8,288 nt of DNA, from positions 62,181-70,468 of the forward strand of contig KL568574.1 of assembly GCA_000715605.1 (NCBI GenBank), written 5' to 3'. This document shows positions 5,572 to 8,288 of this stretch, one piece after another. The first letter of the stretch is position 1, and every line of letters starts with the position of its first letter. Under the pieces are notes generated by a model that was not told where the DNA came from, did no database searches, and worked only from the letters and a program-made list of their open reading frames with translations. The position numbers and the translations under genes were made by a program. This stretch comes from Streptomyces speibonae. GTDB lineage: Bacteria > Actinomycetota > Actinomycetes > Streptomycetales > Streptomycetaceae.

Positions 5572-6309
5572 TCAGGCACCGACCGCGGTGAGCCGCGGCG
5601 CCCGCGCCTGCTCGTACCGCTCCAGCAGCACCCGTGCCACCTCCGGCGCGGGCCCCAGCACGTCCGCGAGGACGTCCGCCCCGGCCGCGCCCCGGGCGAT
5701 CCGGTCCGGGAGGAAGCCGGGGGCGAGGACGTAGGGCGCGACGGCGACGCGCGCACAGCCCGCCGCGCGCAGCTCGGCCACCGCCTGCTCGGTGCGGGGA
5801 AGGGATGCGGAGGCGAACGCAGGCCGCACGGCGCACCAACCGGTGTGCCGCCACTCCCGCGCGATTTCTGCGATCACTGCGATCGCCTCCGGGTCGGAGG
5901 ACCCCGCCGAGGCCAGCACGACCCCGGTCGAGGACTTGTCGGCGGGCGTCAGGCCCGCCTCGTACAGCCGCCGCTCCAGGGCCGCGAGCAGCAGCGGGGA
6001 CGGGCCCAGTACCTCGGCCTGGCGGATCCGCAGCCGCGGCGGGGCCTCGGCCAGCACCGCCGGGATGTCCGACTTGGCGTGGAAGGCGCGGGTCAGCAGC
6101 AGCGGGAGCGCCACCACCTCGCGGACGCCCTCCGCGTCCAGGGACTCGAGGGCGCCCCGCACCGAGGGGATGTTGAAGTCCAGGAACCCGGTCTCCACCC
6201 GCAGCCCGGGCCGCAGCGAGCGCACCCGCCGCACCAGGTCGTGCACGGTCGCGGCGTGCCGGGGATCGCGGCTGCCGTGGGCGACGACGAGAAGTACCGG
6301 ACGGCGCAT
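5572..6309 (-). CDS. Sirohydrochlorin chelatase, two-domain CbiX/SirB type
   Basis: This 245-residue protein is made of two tandem CbiX-like halves. The family inserts Fe2+ (or Co2+) into sirohydrochlorin; the iron product, siroheme, is the cofactor of assimilatory sulfite and nitrite reductases. The N-terminal half has the metal-binding histidines in VVAHGSRDP (His11) and LLTRAFHAKSDIP (His77). The C-terminal half keeps the scaffold, SAGSSDPEA (134-142) and APYVLAPGFLPDRI (191-204), but lacks histidine at the AHGS-equivalent position, so a single active centre is expected. The ATG at 6309 lies 6 nt past the permease stop. Its ribosome binding site GAAGGG is inside the end of the permease gene, indicating translational coupling. 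Being last in a sulfonate-type ABC operon supports a siroheme/sulfite-reductase role over cobalamin synthesis. The gene ends 4 bp from the convergent DsbA-like gene. Confidence 0.9.
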   Translation of the reverse strand: MRRPVLLVVAHGSRDPRHAATVHDLVRRVRSLRPGLRVETGFLDFNIPSVRGALESLDAEGVREVVALPLLLTRAFHAKSDIPAVLAEAPPRLRIRQAEVLGPSPLLLAALERRLYEAGLTPADKSSTGVVLASAGSSDPEAIAVIAEIAREWRHTGWCAVRPAFASASLPRTEQAVAELRAAGCARVAVAPYVLAPGFLPDRIARGAAGADVLADVLGPAPEVARVLLERYEQARAPRLTAVGA

Positions 6310-6315
6310 GGCGGC

Positions 6316-7212
6316 TCAGCCCTTCACCAGCAGACCGCGGCTGCGCAGCACCCACCGCTCCAGCGGACTGAAGATCAGCAGGTCGATGGCGATACCGACG
6401 GTCAGGATCAGCAGAATGGCCTCGAAGACCATGGCCATGTCGCTGGCGTTGCGGCCGTTCTCCAGCAGCTGGCCGAGCCCGATGCCGAGGTCCGGGAAGG
6501 ACGCGATGATCTCCGCCGCCATCAGCGACCGCCAGGAGAACGCCCAGCCCTGCTTCAGCCCCGCCACATAGCCGGGCAGCGCGGCCGGCAGCACGATGTG
6601 CCAGGTGCCCTTCAGCCCCGTCGCACCCAGCGTGCGGCCCGCCCGCAGGAACAGCGGCGGCACCTGGGAGACCCCGGAGACCAGGCCGTTGGCGATGGAG
6701 GGGACCGCGCCGAGCAGGATCACCGCGTACATCATCGAGTTGTTCAGACCCAGCCAGATCACCGCCGGCGGCACCCACGCCACCGACGGCAGCGACTGCA
6801 GACCGGACAGGATCGGCCCGATCGCCGCGCGCACCACCTTCACGCGCGCCACCAGCAGCCCCAGCGGGGTGCCGATCAGCAGCGCGAAGAAGAAGCCGAG
6901 CAGACCGCGCGAGACGCTGGTCCAGATGTAGCCGAGCAGTTCGCCCTGGAGCCACGCCTCGCGCAGCACCTGCCACACCGCGCCCGGCGAGGGCAGCTTG
7001 GTCGGATCGTCGACGATCTTGAAGGAGACCAGTCCCTGCCACCCGGCCAGCACCAGCGCGACGGCCACGACCGGCGGCAGGACCTTCTCCAGGAGGGTCT
7101 GCCGCAGCGGCGTACGGCCGGTCTGCACCGTCTCCAGGGCGTCCAGGCCCGCCTCCAGACCGGCGAGGTCGCCCCCCTCCTTGTCCTTGGAGGTCGTCTC
7201 AGTGCTGGCCAT
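6316..7212 (-). CDS. ABC transporter permease, SsuC/TauC type (sulfonate/nitrate/taurine family)
   Basis: This 298-residue integral membrane subunit has an unusually long hydrophilic N-terminus (about 44 residues rich in Asp, Glu, Lys and Thr) before TM1 at about 46-64. Further membrane segments are near 102-122, 141-156, 162-180, 224-240 and 262-282. The EAA loop that docks on the ATPase is at 191-213 (AGRTLGATG, then IVLPAALPG). GWAFSWRSLMAAEI (222-235) is characteristic of sulfonate/taurine-type permeases in this family. The ATG at 7212 is preferred over the GTG at 7230, because GGGGAG lies 10 nt before it. It overlaps the end of the ATPase gene by 14 nt, so translation is coupled. The imported compound (aliphatic sulfonate, taurine, sulfate ester or another oxyanion) cannot be decided from sequence, although the chelatase next to it favours a sulfur source. 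Confidence 0.92.
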   Translation of the reverse strand: MASTETTSKDKEGGDLAGLEAGLDALETVQTGRTPLRQTLLEKVLPPVVAVALVLAGWQGLVSFKIVDDPTKLPSPGAVWQVLREAWLQGELLGYIWTSVSRGLLGFFFALLIGTPLGLLVARVKVVRAAIGPILSGLQSLPSVAWVPPAVIWLGLNNSMMYAVILLGAVPSIANGLVSGVSQVPPLFLRAGRTLGATGLKGTWHIVLPAALPGYVAGLKQGWAFSWRSLMAAEIIASFPDLGIGLGQLLENGRNASDMAMVFEAILLILTVGIAIDLLIFSPLERWVLRSRGLLVKG

Positions 7213-7987
7213 GACGGCGGATCTCCCCACGGAGTTCTTCGGTGATCGCGACGGACAGCTCCGCCACGGCGGTGTCCTCGATACGGCGCGGATGCGGGAT
7301 GCCGACCGTCCACTCGCGGGCGATCCGGCCGGGACGGGAGGACAGCAGCACCACCCGCTCCGCGAGCCGGACCGCCTCGCGCACGTTGTGCGTGACGAAC
7401 AGCACCGACAGCCGCGTCTCGCGCCAGATCCGGGTCAGCTCGTCGTGCAGCACGTCCCGGGTGATGGCGTCCAGGGCCGCGAACGGCTCGTCCATCAGCA
7501 GCAGCTTGCTCTCCTGGGCGAGCGCCCGGGCCAGCGCGACCCGCTGCCGCATGCCGCCGGACAGCTCGTGCACCCGCTTGCCGTGGGCGCCCTTCAGCCG
7601 GACCAGCTCCAGCAGCTCCTCGGCCCGCCCGCGCCGCTCGCTCTTCGGCACGCCCCGCAGCTTCAGGGCGAGTTCGATGTTCTTGCCCGCGGTCAGCCAC
7701 GGGAAGAGCGCGTGCTCCTGGAACATCAGAGCGGGCCTGCCGTCCGTGCTGATCGCGCCTGCCGTCGGCCGGTCCAGGCCCGCGACCAGGTTCAGCAGCG
7801 TCGACTTGCCGCACCCCGAGGCACCCAGCAGGGTGACGAACTCGCCGGGCGCGACATCGAGCGTGATGTCGTCCAGCACGAGCTGCCGCCCGGCCGGACC
7901 CGGAAACGACTTCGAGACATGCTCGATCCGGGCGGCGTGCGTGGCCGCCCCGACGCCGTCGGCGGCCTGGGTGAGGGTCGTGGCCAT
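7199..7987 (-). CDS. ABC transporter ATP-binding protein, SsuB/TauB type
   Basis: This 262-residue cytoplasmic ATPase is expected to form the complex with the permease and binding protein encoded on either side. All nucleotide-binding motifs are intact: Walker A GASGCGKST (55-63), Q-loop Gln90 in MFQEHALFPW, signature LSGGMRQR (142-149), Walker B LLLMDEP (162-168), D-loop ALDA (171-174) and switch His200 in FVTHN. The QEHALFPWLT segment and SSRPGRI (216-222) are typical of the nitrate/sulfonate/taurine subgroup. The ATG at 7987 has AGGAGG 8 nt upstream, whereas the GTG at 7996 lies within that ribosome binding site and is rejected. The start is 36 nt after the binding-protein stop, in line with one operon. 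Specificity is inferred from the neighbours. Confidence 0.95.
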   Translation of the reverse strand: MATTLTQAADGVGAATHAARIEHVSKSFPGPAGRQLVLDDITLDVAPGEFVTLLGASGCGKSTLLNLVAGLDRPTAGAISTDGRPALMFQEHALFPWLTAGKNIELALKLRGVPKSERRGRAEELLELVRLKGAHGKRVHELSGGMRQRVALARALAQESKLLLMDEPFAALDAITRDVLHDELTRIWRETRLSVLFVTHNVREAVRLAERVVLLSSRPGRIAREWTVGIPHPRRIEDTAVAELSVAITEELRGEIRRHGQH

Positions 7988-7993
7988 GGTCGT

Positions 7994-8001
7994 CACCTCC
8001 T
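7994..8001 (-). promoter_or_regulatory. Strong ribosome binding site of the ATPase gene
   Basis: The minus strand reads AGGAGGTG here, nearly a full anti-Shine-Dalgarno match, with 8 nt between AGGAGG and the ATG at 7987. It fixes the ATPase start and contains the competing GTG. Confidence 0.75.
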
Positions 8002-8023
8002 GGGAACTCTTCGTGATCCGGGC

Positions 8024-8288
8024 TTATGCGACGCCGAGTCCGGCGTCGTCGACGGCCGGCTCTCCGGCCTCCTCGAGGACCTTGTTGAGCAGCCTGAGGT
8101 CGTAGATGCCGGTCAGGTCCGGCTGCTCCAGCAGACCCGCCTCGACCGCGTGGTCCGCCTGCACGGCGAGCGTCGCCGCCAGCGGATCGTCGGTGAACCG
8201 AATGGACTGCCACGCCGGGTCGAGCACCTCGGCGGGCAGCGCCTTCCCGGCGTCGGCCGCCAGCTGCTCGTTGGCGGCGGTCCTGGCC
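8024..8288 (-). CDS. ABC transporter substrate-binding protein, SsuA-like (sulfonate/nitrate/taurine family), C-terminal part
   Basis: About 87 codons of the 3' end are visible, from the right edge to a TAA at 8026-8024; the start lies outside the window. The segment SIRFTDDPLAATLAVQADHA followed by GLL, DLTGIYDLRLLNKVL and a short tail is the usual C-terminus of actinobacterial aliphatic-sulfonate-type periplasmic-binding-protein-like lipoproteins. In a Gram-positive cell the protein would be anchored outside the membrane through an N-terminal lipobox that cannot be seen here. It is the first visible gene of the transporter operon and precedes the ATPase by 36 nt. Ligand specificity is not determinable from this fragment. 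Confidence 0.85.
   Translation of the reverse strand, partial: ARTAANEQLAADAGKALPAEVLDPAWQSIRFTDDPLAATLAVQADHAVEAGLLEQPDLTGIYDLRLLNKVLEEAGEPAVDDAGLGVA

Noticed and set aside
5411..7042. Minus-strand frame of 543 codons over the chelatase and permease genes
   Set aside because: It is out of frame with both recognised genes, Arg/Gly/Ala-rich and without domain character.
7213..7230. GTG start at 7230 for the permease
   Set aside because: No ribosome binding site precedes it; GGGGAG fits the ATG at 7212.
6876..8213. Minus-strand frame of 445 codons across the ATPase gene
   Set aside because: The true frame shows all ABC motifs with a strong ribosome binding site; this frame is an Arg/Gly-rich shadow.
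1..8288. Novel defence system, mobile element, CRISPR, tRNA or toxin-antitoxin pair
   Set aside because: Both strands were read for transposase, integrase, repeat arrays, terminal inverted repeats and tRNA-like cloverleafs; none was seen. All sizeable genes belong to known families.

Overview
The window is high-GC DNA with strongly G/C-ending codons, about one gene per kilobase, promoters that look leaderless, and proteins closest in recall to Streptomyces homologues (an OleD-type macrolide glycosyltransferase and an Rv2466c-type mycothiol enzyme). A Streptomyces or near relative is the best reading. All product calls come from motifs and remembered family sequences, because no database search was possible.

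Left part (1-1604): the 5' end of an aminoglycoside/choline-kinase-type phosphotransferase gene runs leftward off the edge. Divergent from it is an OleD/Mgt-type macrolide glycosyltransferase gene. Between them, at 373-386, is a perfect 14-bp palindrome sitting inside the spacer of the glycosyltransferase promoter, as a repressor operator would. The glycosyltransferase converges on an MMPL-type RND exporter (1703-3952, minus), and the two are separated by a perfect 17-bp hairpin (1649-1686).

Middle part (3953-5567): a 371-bp divergent regulatory region lies upstream of the exporter. It is followed by two plus-strand genes: a DUF1697 protein and a DsbA-fold thioredoxin-like protein of the mycothiol-dependent nitroreductase/Mrx2 (Rv2466c) family whose CxxC motif has become CPFA. 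Each has a TANNNT hexamer 6 or 7 nt before its ATG, which suggests leaderless transcripts. Each also carries a distinctive upstream repeat: a 13-bp inverted repeat for DUF1697 and an 11-bp direct repeat with a 24-bp period for the DsbA-like gene.

Right part (5572-8288, minus): a tightly packed operon made of the C-terminal end of a sulfonate-type substrate-binding protein (running off the edge), an SsuB-like ATPase, an SsuC-like permease and a two-domain CbiX/SirB-type sirohydrochlorin chelatase. This is read as part of an assimilatory sulfur cluster: the transporter imports an organosulfur or oxyanion source, and the chelatase completes the siroheme needed by sulfite reductase. The sulfite reductase and other cys genes would lie beyond the right edge.

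No mobile element, tRNA, rRNA, CRISPR array or recognisable defence system was found. The gene families are all known ones. The most interesting signals are regulatory (palindrome, inverted repeat, direct repeats, leaderless promoters), plus the altered active site of the DsbA-like protein.
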